Source: Rhizobiaceae bacterium (GTDB lineage: Bacteria; Pseudomonadota; Alphaproteobacteria; Rhizobiales; Rhizobiaceae). Taken from it: a DNA stretch of 64,000 nucleotides. The translations under genes and the position numbers were made by a program. The DNA lies in contig JAHBYU010000003.1 in NCBI GenBank assembly GCA_019635775.1, positions 1 through 64,000 on the forward strand, in the 5' to 3' direction. This document shows positions 1 through 8,172 of this stretch, piece after piece (position 1 is the stretch's first letter; every line of letters begins with the position of its first letter). The notes under the pieces are model-generated. The model was not told the origin of the DNA. It did not search any database and worked only from the letters and a program-made list of their open reading frames with translations.

Positions 1-423
1 CGGTGCGCTTCAGCGGCTTTCGGCCTTACCCCGGATCGCCCGCGTGCCTTCCCGACACTCCGGGGTCGTAGTGCCCCGGCGCGAACCCGTCGAACGGAAC
101 CTCCCCGGTCCCGCGGCTTCGTCGGCCACGGTGCGGAGGCGCCGGTCCTTCCCCGCTTTCAAACGACTCCGGAAGCGTTCCCGCCGGAAAGGACAGGAGA
201 GAGGATAAGTGAGGACGGCAAGGACGTGGACAGATAGGGCCAAAATTTCCGATGAATGAAGCAAAAACAAAGGGATGGGCAAAGAGCGTTTCCACCTTAG
301 CGCGTCGAACCGCTTTCCGACATCCGGCTCGCCTTTCCCCGGCGTCAGCTATGCGGTAAGCAAAAAGCGGAAACTCCGGTGAACCTTTTGCCCGGACCAC
401 GCGACTGAGCCTGCAGGAGCCCC
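1..423. other. 5' flank without a supportable gene
   Basis: No convincing gene is seen. Frames stay open on both strands because of GC content, but their translations are arginine- and proline-rich with no recognisable motif. The last 60 bases carry the probable promoter and ribosome site (CAGGAG, 413-418) of the sigma factor gene. I looked for tRNA, tmRNA and RNase P RNA signatures and found none. Confidence 0.4.
380..406 (+). promoter_or_regulatory. possible autoregulated ECF promoter
   Basis: TGAACC at 380-385 is followed about 16 bases later by CGACT near 402. A GAAC-containing -35 with a CG-rich -10 is the general form of ECF promoters, and many ECF genes transcribe themselves. Pure pattern reading; no second copy was found in the window to support it. 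Confidence 0.25.
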
Positions 424-1005
424 ATGGTTGGCACAACCGCAGCACCCGGCCAGCAGACCGACCGCGAACTCGTGGAGCGGGTCGCGCATGGCGATCGCGC
501 CGCCGTCAGGCTCCTGTTCATGCGCCACCACGCCCGGGTCTACCGGTTCGTTGCGCGCCAGACGGGATCGGACATGATGGCTGACGACATCGCGAATGAG
601 GTTTTCCTGGAACTGTGGCGACAGGCGCCGGCCTTCGAGGGTCGCTCGGAAGTCTCCACCTGGCTGCTCGGCATTGCCCGCTTTAAGGCGCTGTCTGTCC
701 TGCGCCGGAAAAAAGAAGCCGCTATAGACGACGACGCGGCCGCCGCCATTCCCGATACGGCGGATACGCCCGAGGTCGCGTTGATGAAGGATGACAAGGC
801 GGTCGCGCTGCGCCGCATGGTCAATGCGCTGCCGGAAGAGCATCGCACCGTTATCGACCTTGCCTACTATCACGCGAAATCCGTTGGCGAGATCGGCGAG
901 ATCCTGTCGATTCCGGTCGCCACGGTAAAGACGCGCATGTTCTATGCGCGCAAGAAACTCGGCGAAGCGCTGCAGGCAGCCGGCTTCGAAAGGGGATGGC
1001 CATGA
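424..1005 (+). CDS. ECF-family RNA polymerase sigma factor
   Basis: The 193-residue product has the length and two-domain plan of an extracytoplasmic-function sigma-70 factor. Region 2 spans about residues 28-95 (DDIANEVFLELW and a STWLLGIAR stretch). Region 4 spans about 127-178 with the helix-turn-helix VGEIGEILSIPVATVKTRMF. CAGGAG lies six bases before the ATG. Its stop overlaps the start of the anti-sigma gene (ATGA), and a subtilase gene follows in the same unit. The product should direct polymerase to a small regulon when the membrane anti-sigma factor releases it. The ECF subgroup cannot be assigned by eye. Confidence 0.9.
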   Translation: MVGTTAAPGQQTDRELVERVAHGDRAAVRLLFMRHHARVYRFVARQTGSDMMADDIANEVFLELWRQAPAFEGRSEVSTWLLGIARFKALSVLRRKKEAAIDDDAAAAIPDTADTPEVALMKDDKAVALRRMVNALPEEHRTVIDLAYYHAKSVGEIGEILSIPVATVKTRMFYARKKLGEALQAAGFERGWP

Positions 1006-1682
1006 CTTCCCGCGACGAGAGCGAGACAGGGAAGATGTCCAGTCGCGACGAGCTGGAGGCACTGCTGCCCTTCTACCTGAACGGTACGCTGGACGAGGTC
1101 GACCTCGCGTCCGTGGAGGAATGGCTGGCCACCGATCCCGAGGCGCTCGCAGCACTTGAGGCTGCGGAACTGGAGTTCTCCGGCACAACGGCCGCAAACG
1201 AGGCGATCAAACCGCCCGCCGACGCGCTGGCGCGTTTCAACGCCGCGCTCGACGCCGAGGCCACGCCTTCAGACGTGGCAGCAGGCGCGCAATCCTTGCT
1301 GGCGCGTCTGTGGGCGGGTTTCTGGGCCATACCCGCGAGCGTCGCCTGGGCAACCGCTGCTGCCGCCATCGCGCTCGTGCTTGTGCAGACCGTACTGGGC
1401 CCCGGCAATCGGCCCGGCCCGATCGAGATCGCCGGCACGGAGCAGGGCGACCTGCCTTTCGCGCTGGTGACCTTCAAGGCCGACGCACGACTTGCCGATG
1501 TCTCCGCCTTCCTGTCCGAACAGGGCGCGAGCATCGTCTCCGGTCCCGCGCCGGGGGGCATCTACCGGATCGGCATACCGGCTCAGGACGCCGCTGACTA
1601 CGAGCGGATCGTCGGCCTTATTGCCGCCCAGCCTTTCGCGGAGACTGTGCTGACCGGGAGGAAGCCGGCCAATGGCGGATAA
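1002..1682 (+). CDS. membrane anti-sigma factor
   Basis: The product is 226 residues from the ATG at 1002, preferred over 996 because AGGGG (991-995) sits six bases upstream and the start overlaps the sigma stop as ATGA. The N-terminal part (DELEALLPFYLNGTLDE, then EEWLATDPEA) matches the cytoplasmic domain of RskA-like anti-sigma factors, without the HxxxCxxC zinc motif. One transmembrane helix lies near residues 105-130. The rest is a periplasmic domain of about 95 residues ending in a KADARLADVSAFL...IYRIGI fold. Expected role: hold the upstream sigma factor at the membrane until a periplasmic signal arrives. Its last 11 bases overlap the protease gene. Confidence 0.85.
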   Translation: MTSRDESETGKMSSRDELEALLPFYLNGTLDEVDLASVEEWLATDPEALAALEAAELEFSGTTAANEAIKPPADALARFNAALDAEATPSDVAAGAQSLLARLWAGFWAIPASVAWATAAAAIALVLVQTVLGPGNRPGPIEIAGTEQGDLPFALVTFKADARLADVSAFLSEQGASIVSGPAPGGIYRIGIPAQDAADYERIVGLIAAQPFAETVLTGRKPANGG

Positions 1683-3072
1683 AGAAAAAGCACGTTTCAC
1701 GACAGTTGCGGCATCGGTATGTGTGGCCGCTATCATCGCCGCCTCGCCTGCGTTTTCGCAGACCAATGACCCGAATCTGACGGACGCCGATCTCGATTGC
1801 CTTCGCCAGGAGGCGGCGGGCCTGGAATGCGGTGCGGACGAGCAAGAGCCGCAGGCTGGCGATGCCGTCCTGCTGCCAGGGCTGATCGTCGACCTGTTCC
1901 CGAATCCCGCAATCGCCGACAACCCAGAACCCGAAACGCCTACGGGTTCAGGCGGCAATCCGCCACCGCCCGGTTCGCTGGCCGTCGCGCCGCCCGTCGC
2001 GCCCCCGGTTGCCGTTCAGGGCGCGTTCGTTCCCGACGAGGTGCTGGTGAGCGTCGGAGGCGACGGGACGGTCGCAGCGGACATCGCAGCCGCATTCGGG
2101 CTGGAAATCCGCTCCCAGCGCACCTCCACGCTGCTCGGCTCGACCATCGTGCGCTACGGCATCCCGGATGGCCGCCCGGTCGGCGTGGTGCTTGCTCAGC
2201 TTGCAGGCGATGGGCGGACGAGCCGCCGCGCGCCAAACCACGTTTATACGCTGCAGCAGGCGGCGGGCGTGGTGAACTACGCTTTCCAGCGCATCGCGCT
2301 TTCGCCCGAAACGGCGAGCGGGGCCGATGTGCGCGTTGCCGTGATCGACACCGCCATCGACGAGACGCACCCCGCCATCAAGGATGCCATTGCCGGCGAG
2401 TTTGACGCGATGCCCGGTGTCGAGGTCACCACGCGAGACCACGCCACTTCCGTCGCGGGGTTGATAGCCGGAACCGGCGCGTTCCGGGGCATGGCGCCCG
2501 GCGCAAGCATTTATCATGCGCGCGCCTTCGAGAACGGTAAGTCGAGCATGGACATCATCCTCTCGGCGCTGGACTGGGCCGCCGGCGAGGATGTGCGCAT
2601 CATCAACATGAGCTTTGTCGGACCGAAGAACGAACTGCTGCAGGAGGCGTGCGACGCCGCGCGCGAGCGCGATATCGTGCTGGTCGCGGCGGCCGGCAAC
2701 AACGGGCCGAAGGCGCCCTTCGGCTATCCCGCCGCATATCAGGGCGTCATTGCCGTGACAGCGACGGACGACAGGGATGCGCTGATGCAGCAGGCGAACC
2801 GGGGGCCGTACGTCTTCGTCTCCGCGCCAGGCGTGAACGTGCTTGCCCCGGTGGGTGGCGGCGCCGACCTCGTCACGGGCACATCATTTGCCGCAGCGGT
2901 TGTGTCCGGGGCGATCGCCAATCTTATCAGCACGGCACCGGAGCGCTCCGCCGACTGGATCGAGGCCGCGCTGTCGGCGACCGCCAGGGACCTCGGCGCG
3001 CCGGGCCGTGATCCGGACTTCGGCTACGGTCTGGTGGATGCGAAAGCGGCAGGCGCGATGACGAACGACTAG
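1672..3072 (+). CDS. exported subtilisin-like (S8) serine protease
   Basis: This 466-residue product starts with a signal peptide (hydrophobic run ending in SPAFSQ, about residue 29). A proline/glycine-rich linker follows (about 85-115), then an inhibitor-type propeptide beginning VPDEVLVSVGGDG. The S8 catalytic domain shows Asp226 in VAVIDTAID, His257 in RDHATSVAGLIAG, oxyanion Asn343 in AAAGNNG and Ser405 in GTSFAAAVVSG, so the triad is complete. The gene overlaps the anti-sigma gene and must be co-expressed with the sigma pair. The protease could cleave the anti-sigma factor or be an output of the regulon; sequence alone does not decide. No membrane anchor or autotransporter barrel is seen. 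Confidence 0.9.
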   Translation: MADKEKARFTTVAASVCVAAIIAASPAFSQTNDPNLTDADLDCLRQEAAGLECGADEQEPQAGDAVLLPGLIVDLFPNPAIADNPEPETPTGSGGNPPPPGSLAVAPPVAPPVAVQGAFVPDEVLVSVGGDGTVAADIAAAFGLEIRSQRTSTLLGSTIVRYGIPDGRPVGVVLAQLAGDGRTSRRAPNHVYTLQQAAGVVNYAFQRIALSPETASGADVRVAVIDTAIDETHPAIKDAIAGEFDAMPGVEVTTRDHATSVAGLIAGTGAFRGMAPGASIYHARAFENGKSSMDIILSALDWAAGEDVRIINMSFVGPKNELLQEACDAARERDIVLVAAAGNNGPKAPFGYPAAYQGVIAVTATDDRDALMQQANRGPYVFVSAPGVNVLAPVGGGADLVTGTSFAAAVVSGAIANLISTAPERSADWIEAALSATARDLGAPGRDPDFGYGLVDAKAAGAMTND

Positions 3073-3076
3073 CCGG

Positions 3077-4099
3077 CTAAGTTTTTGCCGCCGAAATCGA
3101 CCCGCGCACTACGAGATCGACAGGCCACACCTCGCCGGTCGGTTCTGTTTCGAGCCGCGAAATCCTTGCAGCCAGCCGTTCGGCGACACGCTGGCCGGCT
3201 GCGCGGATCGACGAACGCGTCGTTGTCAGCGGAACGGGGAAGTTCTCGGGCTTCAGCCAGGGAAAGACGTCGTCATGGGCGACAAGCGAGACGTCGCCGG
3301 GCAGCGTCAATCCCAGATCGCGTATGGCGCGAACGACGCCGAGCGCCATCATCAGCGAGGAGCAGAGGAGCGCTGTGGGCGGTTCGGGCCCCTCTAGCAG
3401 GCTTTTAGCGGCGCGAAACCCGTTCTCCTCCGTCATCGCGACCGAACGCACGCGCTCGGGCGGCAGGGAAAGGCCGCTTGCGGCGAGCGCCCTGCGCGCG
3501 CCTCTTTCGCGGAAGATCGCGAATGTCTGGCTCGTATCCCCGTTGATGAGGCCGATGCGGGTGTGTCCGAGCTGCATCAGCAGCCGGGTGGCATCATGGA
3601 ACGCACCCTCGTTGTCGATATCGACATGCGCGTATTCGAAATCGAGGCCTTCGCTCCGGCCATGCACGATGAAGGGGAGGCCGAGTTGGTTGAGCAGCCT
3701 GATGCGGCGGTCGGCGGGTTTTGGCGATGACACATAGACCGCGTCGACCTGCTTGTTGGCGACGACACGCCGATAGGTGGTTTCCTCGTCGTCGGCCGCA
3801 GTGGGCGACAGCACGAGGTCGAGTTCGTGGCCGCGGGCATAGTCGCCCAGCCCGGAAAGGAATTCGACGAAATGCGGATCGATGTCGACCGAAGCGCCGG
3901 TTGGCATGACGTATCCGATCATCCCGGCCTTGCCGGTCGCAAGCCGCCGCGCGCTGGGATTGGGCCGGTAGCCATGCCGCCTCGCCGCATCCGCGACGCG
4001 CCGACGCGTTTCCTCGCTGACCTCGGGATAACCGTTCAGCGCACGGCTCACCGTCGTCTGCGAAAGGGACAGCATGTCCGACAACTGCTTGAGGTTCAC
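3077..4099 (-). CDS. aglR: LacI-family repressor of alpha-glucoside genes
   Basis: The 340-residue product has the LacI plan. Residues 1-50 form the DNA-binding domain (LKQLSDMLSLSQTTVSRALNG, then the hinge helix region NPSARRLATG). A periplasmic-binding-protein-like sensor domain follows. The gene is divergent from the aglEFGAK operon, as aglR is in Sinorhizobium meliloti. A palindromic AAAGCGCTTT lies 15 bases before its start codon and a second copy lies just before aglE, which supports repression of both itself and the operon. The inducer is probably an alpha-glucoside or derivative. The AglR name rests on family plus gene order. Confidence 0.88.
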   Translation of the reverse strand: MNLKQLSDMLSLSQTTVSRALNGYPEVSEETRRRVADAARRHGYRPNPSARRLATGKAGMIGYVMPTGASVDIDPHFVEFLSGLGDYARGHELDLVLSPTAADDEETTYRRVVANKQVDAVYVSSPKPADRRIRLLNQLGLPFIVHGRSEGLDFEYAHVDIDNEGAFHDATRLLMQLGHTRIGLINGDTSQTFAIFRERGARRALAASGLSLPPERVRSVAMTEENGFRAAKSLLEGPEPPTALLCSSLMMALGVVRAIRDLGLTLPGDVSLVAHDDVFPWLKPENFPVPLTTTRSSIRAAGQRVAERLAARISRLETEPTGEVWPVDLVVRGSISAAKT

Positions 4100-4113
4100 G
4101 CCCGCCAGCCCTT

Positions 4114-4125
4114 CAAAGCGCTTTC
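4114..4125. promoter_or_regulatory. LacI-type operator near aglR start
   Basis: CAAAGCGCTTTC contains the 10-base palindrome AAAGCGCTTT and lies 15 bases upstream of the aglR start codon. It matches the second site at 4330-4341. A symmetrical site with central CG is typical of LacI-family operators. Placement suggests AglR represses its own gene. Confidence 0.65.
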
Positions 4126-4291
4126 AAATCGAAACGTCAGTACCGGGTGGAAGGAGTAGCCTTCCCGCACCGGATTTTTATCGCGAAATTTTCCGGATGG
4201 AAGACAAATGACACCGGAAAGCACCAAAAACAATGATGCAACGCAGCATCCCGGTAGGTCATGGCTGGAAATGACGCTTGGGCATCCTCTC

Positions 4292-4321
4292 TTGACTCGG
4301 CGGCAAATCAGTGGCGTTATG
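4292..4321 (+). promoter_or_regulatory. probable aglE promoter
   Basis: TTGACT (4292-4297) and GTTATG (4316-4321) are separated by 18 bases, a fair sigma-70-type pair. The operator at 4330-4341 begins nine bases after the -10, where a bound repressor would block initiation. The other sequence between 4126 and 4461 shows no gene. Confidence 0.45.
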
Positions 4322-4329
4322 AGCGCAGC

Positions 4330-4341
4330 CAAAGCGCTTTG
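4330..4341. promoter_or_regulatory. LacI-type operator of agl operon
   Basis: CAAAGCGCTTTG is a perfect 12-base palindrome located directly downstream of the candidate -10 element and 120 bases before the aglE start. Its core is identical to the site beside aglR, so the divergent regulator probably acts at both. Confidence 0.7.
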
Positions 4342-4461
4342 ACTGCCCCCTCTCAGCCGGTCGCGGCCGGTTCGATCCAGTGGTTAGCCGTCAAGGTGCG
4401 GGTCGGCGGGGCGGAATAGGAGGTTCCTCCCCGGTCACAGGATCCAAAGGGAGGAATGCTC

Positions 4462-5817
4462 ATGAAGAAGACACTTCTGCTGGGTGCGGCTCTTGTCGCC
4501 CTGGCCTTCGCAAAGCCCGCATCCGCCGAACTGAAATTCGCACCTGGCGAGGATGCCCGGTTTCACTGGGAAAACTTCGAGGACCTCAAGAAAGTCGACC
4601 TGAAGGGCGAGACCCTGTCCATCTTCGGGCCCTGGCGCGGTGAGGACGAGGCGCTGGTGCGCTCTGTGCTCGAATATTTCTCCGAGGCGACCGGCGCGAC
4701 GATCAACTATTCCTCGTCGGAAAATTACGAGCAGCAGATCGTCATCGACACACAGGCCGGCAGCCCGCCCAACATCGCGATCCTGCCGCAGCCTGGATTG
4801 CTGCAGGACCTCGCGTCGAAGGGCCTTCTCGTTCCGCTTGGCGACGACGTGGCGAATTTCGTGCGCGACAATTACGGCGCGGGTCAGTCCTGGGTCGATC
4901 TCGGCACCTACAAGGACAAGGACGGAGCCGAGAAGTTCTTTGCCTTCCCATACAAGGCCGACCTGAAGTCGCTCGTCTGGTACGTGCCGGAAAACTTCGA
5001 GGAAGCCGGCTATGAAGTTCCCAAGACCTGGGAAGAGATGCAGGCGCTAGCCGACCAGATCGTAGCCGATGGCGGAGTGCCTTGGTGCATCGGGCTCGGT
5101 TCCGGTGGTGCGACCGGCTGGCCCGCGACCGACTGGGTCGAGGACATCATGCTGCGTACCGCACTCCCCGATACCTACGACAAGTGGACAACCAACGAGA
5201 TCCCGTTCAACGATCCGGCGGTCGTCAACGCGCTGACGATCTTCGCCAACATCGCCACCAACGACAAATATGTCGACGGCGGCAAGGCAGCCGTCGCGGC
5301 GAAGGATTTCCGCGACAGCCCCAAGGGTCTCTTCGGCCTGCCGCCGAAGTGCTACCTGCACCGGCAGGCGTCGTTCATTTCGTCCTTCTTCCCGGAAGGA
5401 ACAGTCCTCGGCGAGGATGCGGACTTTTTCTACCTTCCGCCCTTCGCGGACAAGCCCGAGCTTGGCACGCCGGTGCTCGGGGCGGGAACGCTGGTCGCGA
5501 TCACCAAGGACTCCAAGGCCGCGCGGGAGTTCATAAACTTCCTCGAAATGCCGCTCGCGCATGAAATCTGGATGGCGCAGTCCGGCCTGCTTACGCCGCT
5601 GAAGACGGTCAACCAGGACGCCTATGCCAATGAGCAGTTGAAAAAGCAGGGCGACATTCTGGTCAACGCGTCGACCTTCCGCTTCGACGGGTCCGACCTG
5701 ATGCCCGGCAAGATCGGCGCCGGCGCGTTCTGGACCGGCATGATCGACCTCGTCGGCGGCAAGTCGCCCGAGGCGGTCGCAACCGAGATCCAGACCAGCT
5801 GGGACGCGATCAAGTAG
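4462..5817 (+). CDS. aglE: alpha-glucoside ABC transporter substrate-binding protein
   Basis: The 451-residue product has a signal peptide (MKKTLLLGAALVALAFAKPASA) and the length and plan of family 1 extracellular solute-binding proteins. The start at 4462 is preferred to the ATG at 4456 because GGGAGGA ends at the base before 4456, giving normal spacing only to the second ATG. It should bind alpha-glucosides such as trehalose, maltose or sucrose in the periplasm and deliver them to AglFG. It is first in the agl operon and is followed by a hairpin (5830-5854) that may raise its mRNA level over the permease genes. Substrate specificity is inferred from gene order. Confidence 0.9.
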   Translation: MKKTLLLGAALVALAFAKPASAELKFAPGEDARFHWENFEDLKKVDLKGETLSIFGPWRGEDEALVRSVLEYFSEATGATINYSSSENYEQQIVIDTQAGSPPNIAILPQPGLLQDLASKGLLVPLGDDVANFVRDNYGAGQSWVDLGTYKDKDGAEKFFAFPYKADLKSLVWYVPENFEEAGYEVPKTWEEMQALADQIVADGGVPWCIGLGSGGATGWPATDWVEDIMLRTALPDTYDKWTTNEIPFNDPAVVNALTIFANIATNDKYVDGGKAAVAAKDFRDSPKGLFGLPPKCYLHRQASFISSFFPEGTVLGEDADFFYLPPFADKPELGTPVLGAGTLVAITKDSKAAREFINFLEMPLAHEIWMAQSGLLTPLKTVNQDAYANEQLKKQGDILVNASTFRFDGSDLMPGKIGAGAFWTGMIDLVGGKSPEAVATEIQTSWDAIK

Positions 5818-5829
5818 GAAACCAGCCTC

Positions 5830-5854
5830 CCTTCTCCCCGACACGGGGAGAAGG
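5830..5854. repeat. palindromic intergenic hairpin after aglE
   Basis: CCTTCTCCCCG, a three-base loop, then CGGGGAGAAGG: an 11-base perfect stem, 12 bases after the aglE stop. This clustered CCTTCTCCCC...GGGGAGAAGG form recurs between genes of many rhizobial genomes. Position between binding protein and permease also fits an mRNA-stabilising or attenuating hairpin. Confidence 0.75.
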
Positions 5855-6001
5855 CGCCTGAAACGACGCGTCGCAGCGGACTGGCGGTTCAGACCCTCAT
5901 CCGACCGCGTCGTCATGCCCGGCCCGGCCAGACTTTCCAAAGCGGGAAGATGGCCGGGCGGGGAACAGCATGAACCGCATGCAACAGGAGGGGAGGACAT
6001 C

Positions 6002-7012
6002 ATGGCGGCCCAGATCCTTTCGGCTATCATCACGATCATCGTCGGCGTCGGCGGCGCGATCGCCTATTTCTGGGGAGCCAACAAGCTTCTCGACCTGATC
6101 TTCCCGTCGCGCGGCGTGACCGGCATGACGGCGGTGGACAATCTGCGACGGCAGGGCCTGATCCGGCCGTGGCTCTTCATCGGGCCCGCGCTGACCATCC
6201 TCGTGATCTACCTGATCTATCCGGTCGTGCAGACGCTCTACCTGTCCTTCCACGACCGCTCGGGCGAAAATTTCGTCGGCATCGCCAACTATTCATGGGC
6301 GTTCGGCGACCGCGAATTCCGCAACTCCATCTTCAACAACATCCTCTGGCTTGCCGTCGTGCCGGCCGCCTGCACCTTCCTTGGCCTCGTCATCGCCGTT
6401 CTCACCGACAAGATATGGTGGGGCACGATCGCGAAGAGCCTGATCTTCCTGCCGCTCGCCATCTCCTTTGTCGGCGCAAGCGTCATCTGGAAGTTCATCT
6501 ACGAGTATCGCGGCGATGGCCAGGTCCAGATCGGCCTGCTCAACGCCATCATCCAGTTCCTCGGTGGCTCGCCGCAGGTCTGGATTTCGCTGCCCTTCTG
6601 GAACAACTTCTTCCTGATGGTCATCCTGATCTGGATCCAGACGGGCTTTGCGATGGTCATCCTGTCCGCAGCCCTGCGCGGCATCCCGGAGGAGACGATC
6701 GAAGCCGCCGTCATCGACGGGGCCAATCCCTTCCAGATTTTCTGGAAGATCATGGTTCCGCAGATATGGGGCACCATCGCGGTGGTCTGGACGACCATCA
6801 CGATCCTCGTCCTCAAGGTCTTTGACATCGTACTGACCATGACAAACGGCCAATGGAACACCCAGGTGCTGGCAAATCTGATGTTCGACTGGATGTTCCG
6901 TGGCGGCGGGGACTTCGGACGCGGTGCGACAATCGCAATCATCATCATGATCGCGGTTTTGCCGATAATGATCTGGAACATCCGCCAGGCCAACCGCGAG
7001 GGAGGGCTCTGA
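6002..7012 (+). CDS. aglF: alpha-glucoside ABC transporter permease
   Basis: The product is 336 residues from the ATG at 6002, chosen because GGAGGGGAGG lies just upstream; the reading frame itself opens earlier. The N-terminal membrane segment is near residues 3-25, followed by a cytosolic stretch and a MalF-like core of about six helices. The EAA loop EAAVIDGANPFQIFWKI, which contacts the ATPase, is clear near residue 240. It forms the membrane channel with AglG. The gap to aglG is one base. Confidence 0.9.
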   Translation: MAAQILSAIITIIVGVGGAIAYFWGANKLLDLIFPSRGVTGMTAVDNLRRQGLIRPWLFIGPALTILVIYLIYPVVQTLYLSFHDRSGENFVGIANYSWAFGDREFRNSIFNNILWLAVVPAACTFLGLVIAVLTDKIWWGTIAKSLIFLPLAISFVGASVIWKFIYEYRGDGQVQIGLLNAIIQFLGGSPQVWISLPFWNNFFLMVILIWIQTGFAMVILSAALRGIPEETIEAAVIDGANPFQIFWKIMVPQIWGTIAVVWTTITILVLKVFDIVLTMTNGQWNTQVLANLMFDWMFRGGGDFGRGATIAIIIMIAVLPIMIWNIRQANREGGL

Positions 7013-7013
7013 G

Positions 7014-8168
7014 ATGGCAAACGCACGCGGCAAGTCCTTCCTCGCAAAGTTCGGCGTCCATCTCGCGGTGCTCGTCTTCGTCATCATCTGGACGATCCCG
7101 ACACTCGGCATTCTCGTCTCGTCGCTGCGCGACAAGGACCAGATCATCGCGTCGGGCTGGTGGAACGCGTTCTCAAGTTCCACACAGACGGAAGCAGGAC
7201 GCCTGCCCTCGCCAGAAACCCAGGTCGAGAAGGACGGCAGCTTCGTCATCGAGGGCAACATCTTCGGCGACGGACCGGCGCGCGCGGTGAGCGCGTTCGG
7301 GCTGCGCTCGGCAGCGCCGACTCAATATCCGGCAGGCGAGGCGGCCGATCTCAGCGACGGCGTAACCCTGATCATAAACGAGGACGGCAGCTTCGTCCTC
7401 ACCTCGCCCGTCGCCTTCGAGGGTACGCGCGGCCAGCGCATCTACTACGCGTCGTCGGCACCGCCGCGCTTCACCACCGAGAACTACGAGACGGTGCTGT
7501 TTTCCGAAGGTATCGGCCGCTCCTTCATCAATTCGCTGACCGTGACGGTGCCGGCTACCATCATTCCCATCATGATCGCGGCCTTCGCGGCATACGCGCT
7601 CGCCTGGATGCGCTTTCCCGGTCGCGCGCTGATCATCGCAACCATCATCGGGCTGCTGGTCGTGCCGCTGCAGATGGCGCTGATCCCATTGCTGCAACTC
7701 TACAACAACGTGGCTCTGTTCTTCGGTGTTCCGTCGAAGACCTATCTCGGCATATGGCTGGCGCATACCGGCTTCGGACTTCCTTTCGCCATCTATCTTC
7801 TGCGCAGCTACATGGCCGGTCTGCCGAAGGAACTGATGGAATCAGCACGCATCGACGGCGCGAGCGACTTCGAGATCTTCCTCAAGATCGTGCTTCCGCT
7901 GTCCTTTCCGGTTCTGGCGTCGTTCGCCATCTTCCAGTTCCTCTGGGTCTGGAACGACCTTCTGGTGGCGATGGTCTTTCTCAAGACCGATGCGAGCGAA
8001 CTGGTCCTGACCGCAAAGCTCAACGCGCTGCTTGGCTCGCGTGGCGGCGACTGGGAAATCCTCACCACCTCGGCATTCGTCACCATCCTGGTGCCACTGG
8101 CGGTGTTCTTCTCGCTGCAGCGCTATTTCGTACGCGGCCTGCTCGCAGGTTCGGTGAAGGGAGGCTGA
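7014..8168 (+). CDS. aglG: alpha-glucoside ABC transporter permease
   Basis: This is the MalG-like partner of AglF. At 384 residues it is about 100 longer than a plain MalG-type permease. The extra length is a soluble insert between the first membrane helix (about 12-38) and the second, roughly residues 45-165, rich in DGSFVIEG/DGSFVLTS-like strands. This insert should sit in the periplasm and may help dock the binding protein. The EAA loop ESARIDGASDFEIFLKI is intact. The gene is tightly coupled to aglF and aglA. Confidence 0.9.
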   Translation: MANARGKSFLAKFGVHLAVLVFVIIWTIPTLGILVSSLRDKDQIIASGWWNAFSSSTQTEAGRLPSPETQVEKDGSFVIEGNIFGDGPARAVSAFGLRSAAPTQYPAGEAADLSDGVTLIINEDGSFVLTSPVAFEGTRGQRIYYASSAPPRFTTENYETVLFSEGIGRSFINSLTVTVPATIIPIMIAAFAAYALAWMRFPGRALIIATIIGLLVVPLQMALIPLLQLYNNVALFFGVPSKTYLGIWLAHTGFGLPFAIYLLRSYMAGLPKELMESARIDGASDFEIFLKIVLPLSFPVLASFAIFQFLWVWNDLLVAMVFLKTDASELVLTAKLNALLGSRGGDWEILTTSAFVTILVPLAVFFSLQRYFVRGLLAGSVKGG

Positions 8169-8172
8169 TACC

